Part shown: piece by piece, positions 1 to 5,548 of the stretch
Layout: each line of letters begins with the position of its first letter
How positions within the stretch are numbered: the stretch's first letter is position 1
Source of the DNA: an uncultured Ruminococcus sp.
GTDB taxonomy: Bacteria > Bacillota > Clostridia > Oscillospirales > Ruminococcaceae
Direction of reading: 5' to 3'
Assembly: GCA_947176685.1 (NCBI GenBank)
Contig: CAMWRL010000095.1
Coordinates: forward strand, 1-6,994
DNA length: 6,994 bases
Made by a program: the position numbers and the translations under genes
Notes under the pieces: generated by a model
Seen by the model: the letters and a program-made list of their open reading frames with translations, nothing else
Database searches by the model: none
What the model was told of the DNA's origin: nothing

Positions 1-227
1 ATAATGCTTACGTATTATTTGAACGAAATTATCTTGTGCCTGCTCAAAGTTTCGGCATACCTGCTGTATTTACAGTACTTTCAGTCTTTCTTTACCGTAA
101 AATGCGTAAAAACCAACTAATCGGAAAAAAATATATCATACTCGTTCTGTTCAATACAATACCGCTTTGGATAATCAGCGTTTTTCAGCTTATAAATCTG
201 ATTGATTATTGGAATGTGATATATTGA
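1..227 (+). CDS. 3' end of a membrane protein gene, cut by the window edge
   Basis: The plus-strand frame is open from base 3 to the TGA at 225-227, giving about 74 residues. A GTG at 36 opens the longest internal reading, but the frame continues upstream of it and no Shine-Dalgarno sequence precedes it, so this is more likely the C-terminus of a larger protein. The visible part holds two hydrophobic stretches suited to membrane helices, one around FGIPAVFTVLSVFLY and one around YIILVLFNTIPLWIISVF. They are separated by a basic loop (RKMRKNQLIGKK), which by the positive-inside rule probably faces the cytoplasm. The tail ends in DYWNVIY. A strong hairpin plus T-run begins eight bases after the stop, which supports a real gene end. 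I do not recognise the family. The gene converges with nadE and nothing links it to the NAD genes. Confidence 0.55.
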   Translation, partial: NAYVLFERNYLVPAQSFGIPAVFTVLSVFLYRKMRKNQLIGKKYIILVLFNTIPLWIISVFQLINLIDYWNVIY

Positions 228-234
228 AAAATAT

Positions 235-270
235 AAAAATCCGCACAACTATATGATGTGCGGATTTTTT
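235..270. terminator. Bidirectional Rho-independent terminator between the membrane gene and nadE
   Basis: A perfect 13-bp inverted repeat pairs 235-247 with 257-269 around a 9-base loop. The GC core is CCGCACA/TGTGCGG. The outer arms are A5 on the left and a T-run on the right, so transcripts from either strand end in a U-tract. It lies just after the plus-strand stop (227) and just before the nadE stop (274), so one hairpin can end both converging genes. Confidence 0.9.
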
Positions 271-273
271 TGA

Positions 274-1014
274 TTACTGTCTGTATGTCGGCATAAGCTG
301 TAACTTATGCAGATTATTTCTGTGCATACGGTCTATTTTTTCCTTGAGTTCCGGCTTGTCGGAAAGGTCTGTCAATCCTCTTATATATCTGTCAAGTTCA
401 GCATAGGTAAAGCCTAAATTTTCCTCATCTGTCTTGCCGCAAAGTCCGTCAATCGGGACTTTGTGTACAAGCTCATACGGCAAACCGAGTGCGTCACCGA
501 TTTGCAGAATTTCCGTAACCGTGAAGTCCGACAGCGGCGAAAAATCACCTGCCGCATCGCCGAACTTTGTAGAATAGCCGACCCAGTCTTCCGAAAGATT
601 GCAGGTATTTACAACACGTCCGCCAACCGTTGCCGCAACTGCATAAAGCGTGGTCATTCTGATACGTGCCGGAGTGTTGACAACCGCCTGTCCGGACGGC
701 TCAATATGATTTTTCAGTTCAGTCATAAAAGAACTTACAGTTTCGCCGATATTGATTATATAGTGATTTATGTCAAGGATTTTCACCAACAGTTTGCTGA
801 ATTCTATATCAGCCTGCTGACCCTGCGGCATAAGTACACCTATAACCCTGTCTTTTCCCAAAGCCCTTACGCAAAGTGCCGCCGCAACTGAGCTGTCCTT
901 ACCGCCTGAAATGCCTATAACAGCCTTGGTTGTGGGAGCGGCGTTTTCCTCAAAGTATTTTTTAATCCATGCAGTTATGTTTTCAACTGCCTGTTCAGCG
1001 TTGAATTTTCCCAT
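274..1014 (-). CDS. nadE: NH3-dependent NAD+ synthetase
   Basis: This 246-residue protein has the usual length of a clostridial ammonia-dependent NAD synthetase. It lacks the N-terminal glutaminase domain of the larger form, so free ammonia is the expected nitrogen donor. The reaction is nicotinate adenine dinucleotide + ATP + NH3 to NAD+ + AMP + PPi, in the cytoplasm. Visible motifs are the ATP-PPase P-loop ISGGKDSS (residues 35-42), NTPARIRMTTLY (113-124), the NaAD/ATP-binding stretch GYSTKFGDAAGDFSPL (146-161), KTDEENLGFTYAELD (194-208) and the C-terminal HKLQLMPTYR. The ATG at 1014 has a GGAGG at 1025-1029, ten bases upstream. It is the last NAD gene here and has its own promoter directly behind the NAMPT-like stop codon, so it can be expressed apart from the operon as well as by read-through. 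Function is essentially certain from motifs. Confidence 0.96.
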   Translation of the reverse strand: MGKFNAEQAVENITAWIKKYFEENAAPTTKAVIGISGGKDSSVAAALCVRALGKDRVIGVLMPQGQQADIEFSKLLVKILDINHYIINIGETVSSFMTELKNHIEPSGQAVVNTPARIRMTTLYAVAATVGGRVVNTCNLSEDWVGYSTKFGDAAGDFSPLSDFTVTEILQIGDALGLPYELVHKVPIDGLCGKTDEENLGFTYAELDRYIRGLTDLSDKPELKEKIDRMHRNNLHKLQLMPTYRQ

Positions 1015-1040
1015 AGAAAAATTACCTCCGTTTTCTTTTA

Positions 1041-1069
1041 ATTATAGTACAACGGCTGATAGTTGTCAA
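1041..1069 (-). promoter_or_regulatory. Sigma-A promoter of nadE
   Basis: On the minus strand there is a consensus TTGACA (1069-1064), a 17-base spacer and a consensus TATAAT (1046-1041). The nadE Shine-Dalgarno lies 12 bases further on. The -35 begins two bases after the stop of the NAMPT-like gene. The spacer holds an imperfect dyad (ACAAC at 1049-1053, GTTGT at 1062-1066), which could be part of an operator. Confidence 0.88.
1056..1066. promoter_or_regulatory. Candidate NrtR site overlapping the nadE -35
   Basis: Read on the minus strand, this is ACAACTATCAG, starting within the -35 hexamer. It differs by one base from ACAACTATTAG at 5515-5525, which spans half of the palindromic operator in front of nrtR. 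The second half of the palindrome (GTT) is not kept, so this would be a weak or half site. The link is inferred from similarity alone. Confidence 0.35.
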
Positions 1070-1070
1070 G

Positions 1071-2543
1071 TCAGAAATTTCCGTTGTTTAAAGTCTGCCG
1101 GATTTCGTCAAGAGTATACTCTTTTAAAATTTTACCGTCCCTGAAAACAGGCTCAAGTAAATTTCCGTCCGGAATGTTGCTTGCGGTGAAATTGTCCTTA
1201 TATTGTAACTTGTCGCTTTCGTCATGGTAAACATAACACAAGCCTTTCTGACTTTTCTTGAAACCGCCCTCTTTAGGATTCTTGAATATCGGATATTCCT
1301 TGCCGTCAATTTCAGCGTAACAAGCCTTTATTGCACAACCGAATGTATCTCTCGTAAACGGTTTCAGGATGCCGTCTTCCTCAATACAGTGCATTGAAAA
1401 CGACCCTACACCTAACGCAACGTTTGAACATGCAAAACCGTTTTCCGCAAGTATTCCATAGATTTCCTCGCAACGCTGAACTGTTATACTGTCACCGTAG
1501 ATAGCCTTGACATGCGGGTCAAGGACTTTATAACCCTTGCTGTTTACAGTGCCGCCGAACTGCTCCCACAACTTGAAAACAGTCTTTGTTACGACTTCCA
1601 CGCAGTCGCCGGAGTCGCCTCTCATAAGCATACAGCCGTTGTGATTCATGATTTCGTCGTGAAGCTGCGGAAGTATGTTATCTATAACGTTCCAGTAATC
1701 GTATGAATCAAGTACTGCTGAAAAGCTTGTATTTGGATAAAGTTCAGTAAGCAACTTTCTTAAAAAAGTTATCTCATCACCATCGTAAGCGTAGTTAGAA
1801 CACATAACAAAGTGTTCAGTACTCACTGCACCAAATGCAACAGATTCCTTTGTGCAGTCACAATTGAACATCTTTTCAAGGTACGGAATAGCCGGAACTG
1901 TTGCTGTATTCTCGAACGACAGACACCAGCCGGCGGCGGCTTTCAAAGCGGCTTCAAAGCACATATCGCCCCTGAAGTCAAACGATCCTAAAGCCTTTGA
2001 ACGGCTTACATCATTATCGCACGTAAGATTGTAATATCTGTTTACGATTTCACGGTAAGTTGCCCCGACGGTTGCGGTAATCTGCGGATACCATATTTCA
2101 GCACTTATGAGACTTTCCAGAGCCTGCGGCAGCCACGCAAAATCCTTATGTGTGTTGCTTATTCCGAAAACAGGCACATGTACCGGAACTTTAACGCCTT
2201 CCGGAAGTGCGGTAATCTCAACAGGCAGATAACCCAGACGGTGAAGTTTACGGATTTTTCCGGAATTACAGATTCCTTTTCCCAAAGAAGCGTCAAGCAC
2301 ACGCTCAAATTCGCTGACTACTTCATCTTCGGAACGTCCGAAAAAATTCTTGTTGAAAAAATCTATAAGATACGTTTTTATGAACATCTGCAAGCCAAAA
2401 TTCACTACACTGTCCCAACGCTCTATACGGGACATTCGGGGCGTATAATATGACATGGATTTAGTCATTTTCGGGTTAATCATATTGCTGTGAACGGTTT
2501 TATAAAAATCGCACATTAGCATAGGGTTTATATAATCGTACAA
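1071..2543 (-). CDS. nadV: Nicotinamide phosphoribosyltransferase-like protein (NAMPT/NadV family, divergent)
   Basis: About 490 residues, the length of the NAMPT family. NAMPT joins nicotinamide to PRPP to give NMN. Numbering from the GTG at 2552, active-site blocks are FDFRGD (191-196), TEH (245-247, equivalent to the catalytic His247 of human NAMPT), LDSYD (281-285), RGDSGD (311-316, Arg311/Asp313 equivalents), NSKGYKVLDPHV (337-348), YGDSIT (352-357), GVGSFSM (381-387) and TRDTFG (400-405). By hand alignment to human NAMPT recalled from memory, the residue facing the nicotinamide amide (Asp219) is Ala217 and the Pro in RPDSG is Gly312. About nine residues (EEDGILKPF) sit between the Gly loop and TRD. 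The GTG at 2552 overlaps the Shine-Dalgarno AAGGAG (2557-2552). I therefore choose the TTG at 2543, eight bases downstream of it. The Shine-Dalgarno also overlaps the TAA of the upstream gene, so translation is coupled. A nicotinamide-using ribosyltransferase is very likely; the exact donor (PRPP or ADP-ribose pyrophosphate) is open. Confidence 0.88.
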   Translation of the reverse strand: MYDYINPMLMCDFYKTVHSNMINPKMTKSMSYYTPRMSRIERWDSVVNFGLQMFIKTYLIDFFNKNFFGRSEDEVVSEFERVLDASLGKGICNSGKIRKLHRLGYLPVEITALPEGVKVPVHVPVFGISNTHKDFAWLPQALESLISAEIWYPQITATVGATYREIVNRYYNLTCDNDVSRSKALGSFDFRGDMCFEAALKAAAGWCLSFENTATVPAIPYLEKMFNCDCTKESVAFGAVSTEHFVMCSNYAYDGDEITFLRKLLTELYPNTSFSAVLDSYDYWNVIDNILPQLHDEIMNHNGCMLMRGDSGDCVEVVTKTVFKLWEQFGGTVNSKGYKVLDPHVKAIYGDSITVQRCEEIYGILAENGFACSNVALGVGSFSMHCIEEDGILKPFTRDTFGCAIKACYAEIDGKEYPIFKNPKEGGFKKSQKGLCYVYHDESDKLQYKDNFTASNIPDGNLLEPVFRDGKILKEYTLDEIRQTLNNGNF

Positions 2544-2557
2544 AATAATCACTCCTT
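2541..2557 (-). promoter_or_regulatory. Ribosome binding site that favours a TTG start for the NAMPT-like gene
   Basis: The minus strand reads AAGGAGTG, then ATTATT, then TTG. The longest reading starts at the GTG inside the Shine-Dalgarno itself, which leaves no room for a ribosome binding site. The in-frame TTG at 2543-2541 sits at ideal distance. The first A's of the site belong to the stop codon of the preceding gene. Confidence 0.65.
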
Positions 2558-2966
2558 ATATCTGCCATTGTTTAAGGGTTTCAATAAAGTTCACGGCATT
2601 TTCCTCCTGCTCCGGAAATTCTCCGCCGCCTACTTTCAGCGAAACAGTCATATCAAGCCGGAATTTTCTGCCGTCTACTATAAAAACCGCTTTTATGCTG
2701 TAAGCCGGCAATAATAAAAGTTTTTTGATTTTAAGGCTTTTCAGGCAATATGCCGGAAAAATATATTTCTTTTCTTTTCCAAGCACGGAGTATTCGGCAA
2801 CCAGAAGTTTTCCGGCATCGGTTACTGCTGTAAAACCTGTCTGTGCGTTGTATCTTCGGGAAAAAAATCCTGTTCTGCAATATACACCCGCATAGACCGG
2901 ATATTTATAATCCTCGCCGAATCCGTCAAGGCTCTGTCTCATAAAACTGTCTGTAAATTTAATCAT
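2556..2966 (-). CDS. Small protein of unknown function, paralog 2 of a tandem pair (possible PH-like fold)
   Basis: A 136-residue soluble protein with no signal peptide or membrane segment. I do not recognise a named family. It matches the gene just upstream along its whole length, about 95 of 136 positions by hand alignment, so the pair arose by tandem duplication. Conserved stretches include GFGEDYKYPVYA, AVTD.GKLLVAEY, EKKYIFP, LKSLKI, KFRLDM and ENAVNFI.TLK.W. The pattern is about seven short beta strands followed by one C-terminal amphipathic helix (about 122-134), which would suit a pleckstrin-homology-like barrel; this is an inference from pattern only. The ATG overlaps the upstream TGA (ATGA) and has a good GGAGG (2977-2973), six bases upstream. 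It lies between the PRS-like and NAMPT-like genes, so a role near NAD salvage is suggested by context, such as a scaffold, sensor or regulator. Confidence 0.85.
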   Translation of the reverse strand: MIKFTDSFMRQSLDGFGEDYKYPVYAGVYCRTGFFSRRYNAQTGFTAVTDAGKLLVAEYSVLGKEKKYIFPAYCLKSLKIKKLLLLPAYSIKAVFIVDGRKFRLDMTVSLKVGGGEFPEQEENAVNFIETLKQWQI

Positions 2967-3391
2967 AATTCACCTCCGGAATTATTTATATGCCAGTTTT
3001 TAAGCGTTTTAATAAAATTAACTGCGTTTTCTGCCTGTTCTGTAAATTCGTTACCATATACTTTAAAGGAAATCAGCATATCAAGCCGGAATTTTTTCCC
3101 GTCCGATATGAAAAGAAATTTTATACTGTATATAGGAAACAACGGAAATTTTCTGATTTTAAGACTTTTCAGAACATTGACAGGAAATATATATTTCTTT
3201 TCTGTTCCCAGTGCATAGTATTCAGCAACAAGAAGTTTTCCGGTATCTGTTACAGCCGCAAAACCGGCTTTTGTATTATAGCTTCTGAAAAAACCGTTTC
3301 GGCAGTCTATGGACGCATAAACCGGATATTTATAATCTTCGCCGAATCCGCCAAGACTTTGTTTCATAAAGTTATATGTAAACTCTATCAT
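2559..3391 (-). repeat. Tandem gene duplication inside the NAD operon
   Basis: The two adjacent reading frames encode proteins that align end to end with a single one-residue gap and roughly 70% identity by hand count. They are in the same orientation and the copies overlap by an ATGA, so the duplication unit is close to one gene long. Confidence 0.85.
2963..3391 (-). CDS. Small protein of unknown function, paralog 1 of a tandem pair (possible PH-like fold)
   Basis: The sister of the next gene downstream, 142 residues from the chosen start. The reading frame could begin at an ATG at 3397 (MHMIEF), but the second ATG at 3391 is better. It forms an ATGA overlap with the stop of the PRS-like gene, and it aligns exactly with the start of the paralog (MIEF against MIKF). 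No convincing Shine-Dalgarno precedes either ATG, so translation probably depends on re-initiation after the PRS-like gene. It differs from its paralog by one missing residue after the GFF motif and a short C-terminal extension (NNSGGEL). The same beta-rich core and C-terminal helix (NAVNFIKTLKNW) are present. Function is unknown; position within the operon is the only clue. Confidence 0.83.
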   Translation of the reverse strand: MIEFTYNFMKQSLGGFGEDYKYPVYASIDCRNGFFRSYNTKAGFAAVTDTGKLLVAEYYALGTEKKYIFPVNVLKSLKIRKFPLFPIYSIKFLFISDGKKFRLDMLISFKVYGNEFTEQAENAVNFIKTLKNWHINNSGGEL

Positions 3392-4206
3392 ATGCATTCA
3401 AAAACAGTCATTTTACTGTCTGGGACAATGCTTAACAGTGAATTTGTCGTATAGATATGCTCCAGCAAGTCGCCCTTTAAAAGTTCGCCCTTTGCTATGG
3501 AGTTTTCGCAGTGCGTAAAGTATGCATATATTTTATTACAGTTCAGTTCTTTGAGTTTCAGTGCCGAATGGTAAACTGTTCCGCCATAGGAGCATATGTC
3601 ATCAATTATAAGGACGTTTTTATTTTCCGGAGACTCTCCAAAAACATCAAGTCCGGTAATTTTTCCGTCACTCCAGTTACGCTTTTTTATTCCGAAACCG
3701 ATATTTTTAAATTCCCTGAACATACCGGAATAACGTTTACAGCTTCCCTCGTCCGGAAAAAATATATAGTCCTGTTCTCTGTCAATGCCGGAAAGTTCAA
3801 CAGCAGAATTTATATATTTTTCTGGAGATATATTTTCACAGCGGTCAAGCAGTGCGGACGTTACAGACGAATGTACATCAAGTATTTTCACCTTGTTGAA
3901 GTTAAGGAAGTTTATAACCTTGCAGAAATATTTCAGCGTAAAGACTTCCGATTTGTTGTGTACCCTGTCCATACGTGCGTTAGGAACATACGGCATATAA
4001 AGGTTTATTGGATTGCTGTAATTTTCCCTGAGATTTTCCGCTGTATAGATAAGTATTGATAATTCGTTTTCGTTTCTGTAAGTCCAGACTATTTCAATCG
4101 GCTCTCCGTCCGCAGTTGGAATTTCCGGAATATCTATTTTAAACGTTCCGTCCGGATACTGAATTATATCCGGAAAATAAAATTTACCACATTTTATGGA
4201 AATCAT
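3388..4206 (-). CDS. Ribose-phosphate pyrophosphokinase-like protein (PRS family, short and divergent)
   Basis: A 272-residue protein of the PRPP synthetase/type I phosphoribosyltransferase fold, against about 310-320 for housekeeping Prs. Landmarks in order are YPDGT (17-21, for FSDGE), YMPYVPNARMDR (70-81, for the ATP-binding YFGYARQDR), LDVHS (109-113, for the metal/ATP-binding DLHA, His112 kept), FPDEG (150-154, for SPDxG), KKR (174-176, for the catalytic flexible-loop DKRR), VLIIDDICSYGGT (198-210, the PRPP-binding loop) and YFTHCEN (229-235, for YATH). The loop that holds the 5'-phosphate in Prs is DTGGT or DTAGT; here it reads SYGGT. The usual reaction transfers pyrophosphate from ATP to ribose 5-phosphate, but the altered loop allows a larger substrate. 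It likely feeds the NAMPT-like enzyme three genes downstream. The ATG has GAGGAG upstream, placed over the last codons of the nicotinamidase gene, and the intergenic gap is six bases. Family is sure; substrate is not. Confidence 0.85.
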   Translation of the reverse strand: MISIKCGKFYFPDIIQYPDGTFKIDIPEIPTADGEPIEIVWTYRNENELSILIYTAENLRENYSNPINLYMPYVPNARMDRVHNKSEVFTLKYFCKVINFLNFNKVKILDVHSSVTSALLDRCENISPEKYINSAVELSGIDREQDYIFFPDEGSCKRYSGMFREFKNIGFGIKKRNWSDGKITGLDVFGESPENKNVLIIDDICSYGGTVYHSALKLKELNCNKIYAYFTHCENSIAKGELLKGDLLEHIYTTNSLLSIVPDSKMTVFECI

Positions 4207-4212
4207 ATAATA

Positions 4213-4740
4213 TTACTCCTCTACAATAATCTGACAGACTTTCATTGCCTCCAGAGCGTTGCGATGACTTTCGGGCGTAACTCCTGCACAGCAGTCTGCA
4301 ATAACCCTGACGGGAACTTCCGGAAATGCCGCTTTGAGAATTATAGCATTTGAGATAACGCATATATCAGTGCATACGCCTATAATATTTATTTCCTCTA
4401 TATCTTCGTCACGTCCGACTGCAAACGGCAAATCTATAGCTCCGAAAGTTATTTTTTCCAGACGTATGCAGTCTCCTAAAACGCTTTCAACTTCCGGTAC
4501 AAGTTTCCAGCCGTCAGTCCCCCTTATGCAGTGCGGAACGGGTAAATTTTTTCCCTCCTGAGTGTTCATGTAGTCTTCGGAATGCGTGTCAAGAGTTGCG
4601 ATTATTTTTCCGTCAGACTGGTTTTCACGGAAGTTTTTTATATACTCTGTTACTTTTCCCACAACAGAAGCTGTCTCCGGATTTCCGAGAACTCCCGTTG
4701 TAAAGTCGTTCTGCATATCAACTACAATTAAAACTTTCAT
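4213..4740 (-). CDS. pncA: Nicotinamidase (isochorismatase-like cysteine hydrolase)
   Basis: A 175-residue cytoplasmic hydrolase expected to convert nicotinamide to nicotinate and ammonia. The catalytic triad is visible: Asp8 in VVDMQNDF, Lys96 in LEKITFG and Cys127 in GVCTDICV. Metal-binding residues are Asp51 and His53 in TLDTHSED and His70 in PVPHC. The cis-peptide-type GVCTD motif precedes the nucleophile as usual in this superfamily. Length is slightly below the typical 180-215 of PncA. The ATG overlaps the TGA of nrtR (ATGA), with AAAGGTGA just upstream. Its place beside nrtR and the NAMPT-like gene supports nicotinamide as the substrate over other isochorismatase-family substrates. The ammonia it releases could in principle be used by NadE. 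Specificity within the superfamily cannot be proved from motifs alone. Confidence 0.87.
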   Translation of the reverse strand: MKVLIVVDMQNDFTTGVLGNPETASVVGKVTEYIKNFRENQSDGKIIATLDTHSEDYMNTQEGKNLPVPHCIRGTDGWKLVPEVESVLGDCIRLEKITFGAIDLPFAVGRDEDIEEINIIGVCTDICVISNAIILKAAFPEVPVRVIADCCAGVTPESHRNALEAMKVCQIIVEE

Positions 4741-5504
4741 ATCAAATCACCTTTCTGTATTTTTTCGTAAAGCTTTGATGTACGGTGTGCGGCAGTCTCG
4801 GAAAAAAATTCTGTCTCACGGATTTTAGATGACATTCTTTTGCGGAAATTCTGCGGAGAAGTCTTTTTGCCCGTGATAATTTCGTAAGGCTGTTGTAAGT
4901 CTGAAATAGCAAACAGCGGCGGCATAAGGTCAAATATTATATCGTGGTTTACAACTTCGTCACGTAGTTTCAGAAATGCATCATAAATAATTTTTGCGTG
5001 GTCAAATGCAAGAGAATTTTTTTCGGGCTGACCGTTGCGGTAATTAATTATAATTTCCTCTTTGTCATCGGACAGAGTAATTTTTTCGTCATCATATTCA
5101 AAATTAAGCCAGTGAGCGTCCAAAGCGTCCGAATATTCGGCGGTGGACAATTCAACGGTTTTTGTAAGCGCAAGAAACGCACAGGAAATAATCCAGCCTC
5201 TCGGGTCACGGTCTGCCTTGCTGTAAACGCCGATATTCATTATTTTCGGGTCTGAAACGCCTGCTTCTTCCTGTAGTTCACGGCGGGCGGTCTGTTCAAT
5301 GGTCTCGCCCCTGCGCAGGAAACCTCCGGCAAGCGAATAGCGGTTCATAAAAGGCTCTTCGCCTCTTTTGATGAGTAGGATTTTCAGCATATGCTGTTTC
5401 AGGCTTCGTGGTGAATCCGGTTCGGCGGTGTCTATGCCGAATACAACGCAGTCTGCCGCAACTGACGGTCTTTCAAAGTTTTCAATAGAGTAAATTTTTC
5501 TCAC
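4737..5504 (-). CDS. nrtR: NrtR-type Nudix transcriptional regulator of NAD metabolism
   Basis: A 255-residue protein with two domains. Residues about 13-140 form an ADP-ribose-type Nudix domain with a complete Nudix box (Gly61, Glu67, then REL.EEAGV at 75-83) and the YSKADRDPRGW loop (94-104) typical of ADPR pyrophosphatase relatives. Residues about 185-250 form the winged helix typical of NrtR (DLMPPLFAISDLQQPYEI, then NFRKRM). NrtR proteins are repressors of NAD genes that bind ADP-ribose or NAD-related metabolites through the Nudix domain. Many family members have a degraded box; this one looks catalytically intact. It is first in the operon, behind two palindromes, so autoregulation is likely. 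The GTG used here as start lies within a GAGGTGAG Shine-Dalgarno-like element (5507-5500). The alternative is an ATT codon at 5495, at ideal spacing but a rare start. No other ATG, GTG or TTG in frame occurs nearby. Confidence 0.9.
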   Translation of the reverse strand: MRKIYSIENFERPSVAADCVVFGIDTAEPDSPRSLKQHMLKILLIKRGEEPFMNRYSLAGGFLRRGETIEQTARRELQEEAGVSDPKIMNIGVYSKADRDPRGWIISCAFLALTKTVELSTAEYSDALDAHWLNFEYDDEKITLSDDKEEIIINYRNGQPEKNSLAFDHAKIIYDAFLKLRDEVVNHDIIFDLMPPLFAISDLQQPYEIITGKKTSPQNFRKRMSSKIRETEFFSETAAHRTSKLYEKIQKGDLI

Positions 5505-5507
5505 CTC
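5493..5507 (-). promoter_or_regulatory. Ambiguous ribosome binding site and start of nrtR
   Basis: The minus strand reads GAGGTGAGAAAAATT. The GAGGTGAG matches the anti-Shine-Dalgarno, but the only standard in-frame start is the GTG inside it. Eight bases after GAGG lies an in-frame ATT. Either the GTG is used with a poor upstream site, or initiation is at the rare ATT, which would keep regulator levels low. Confidence 0.45.
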
Positions 5508-5516
5508 GCTGATAAC

Positions 5517-5541
5517 AACTATTAGTTAATAACTTTTAGTT
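5517..5541. promoter_or_regulatory. Two tandem palindromes, candidate NrtR operator
   Basis: AACTATTAGTT (5517-5527) and AACTTTTAGTT (5531-5541) are each AACT-N3-AGTT dyads, separated by three bases. Their centres are 14 bp apart, and the junction also forms a dyad (AGTTA-A-TAACT). They begin eight bases downstream of the -10 and cover the expected transcription start, a standard place for repression. Being in front of an NrtR gene makes that protein the obvious binder. Confidence 0.7.
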
Positions 5542-5548
5542 TATAAGT

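Noticed and set aside
1..227. GTG at 36 as the true start of a 63-residue protein
   Set aside because: The frame stays open to the window edge and no Shine-Dalgarno precedes the GTG; it reads better as the end of a larger gene.
463..891. Plus-strand reading frame of 142 codons opposite nadE
   Set aside because: It is antisense to a well-supported nadE, with basic, Cys/Arg-rich composition and no recognisable motif; a shadow frame.
1049..1066. ACAAC/GTTGT inverted repeat considered as a terminator for the NAMPT-like gene
   Set aside because: The stem is only 5 bp with an 8-base loop and no T-run follows; it sits inside a consensus promoter, so an operator is more likely.
2990..3454. Plus-strand reading frame of 154 codons opposite the first small paralog
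   Set aside because: It shadows a gene whose paralog proves the minus-strand reading; rich in Phe, Cys and Lys, as expected from reverse-complemented AT-rich codons.
3511..4059. Plus-strand reading frame of 182 codons opposite the PRS-like gene
   Set aside because: It is antisense to clear PRS motifs and has no ribosome binding site or family resemblance.
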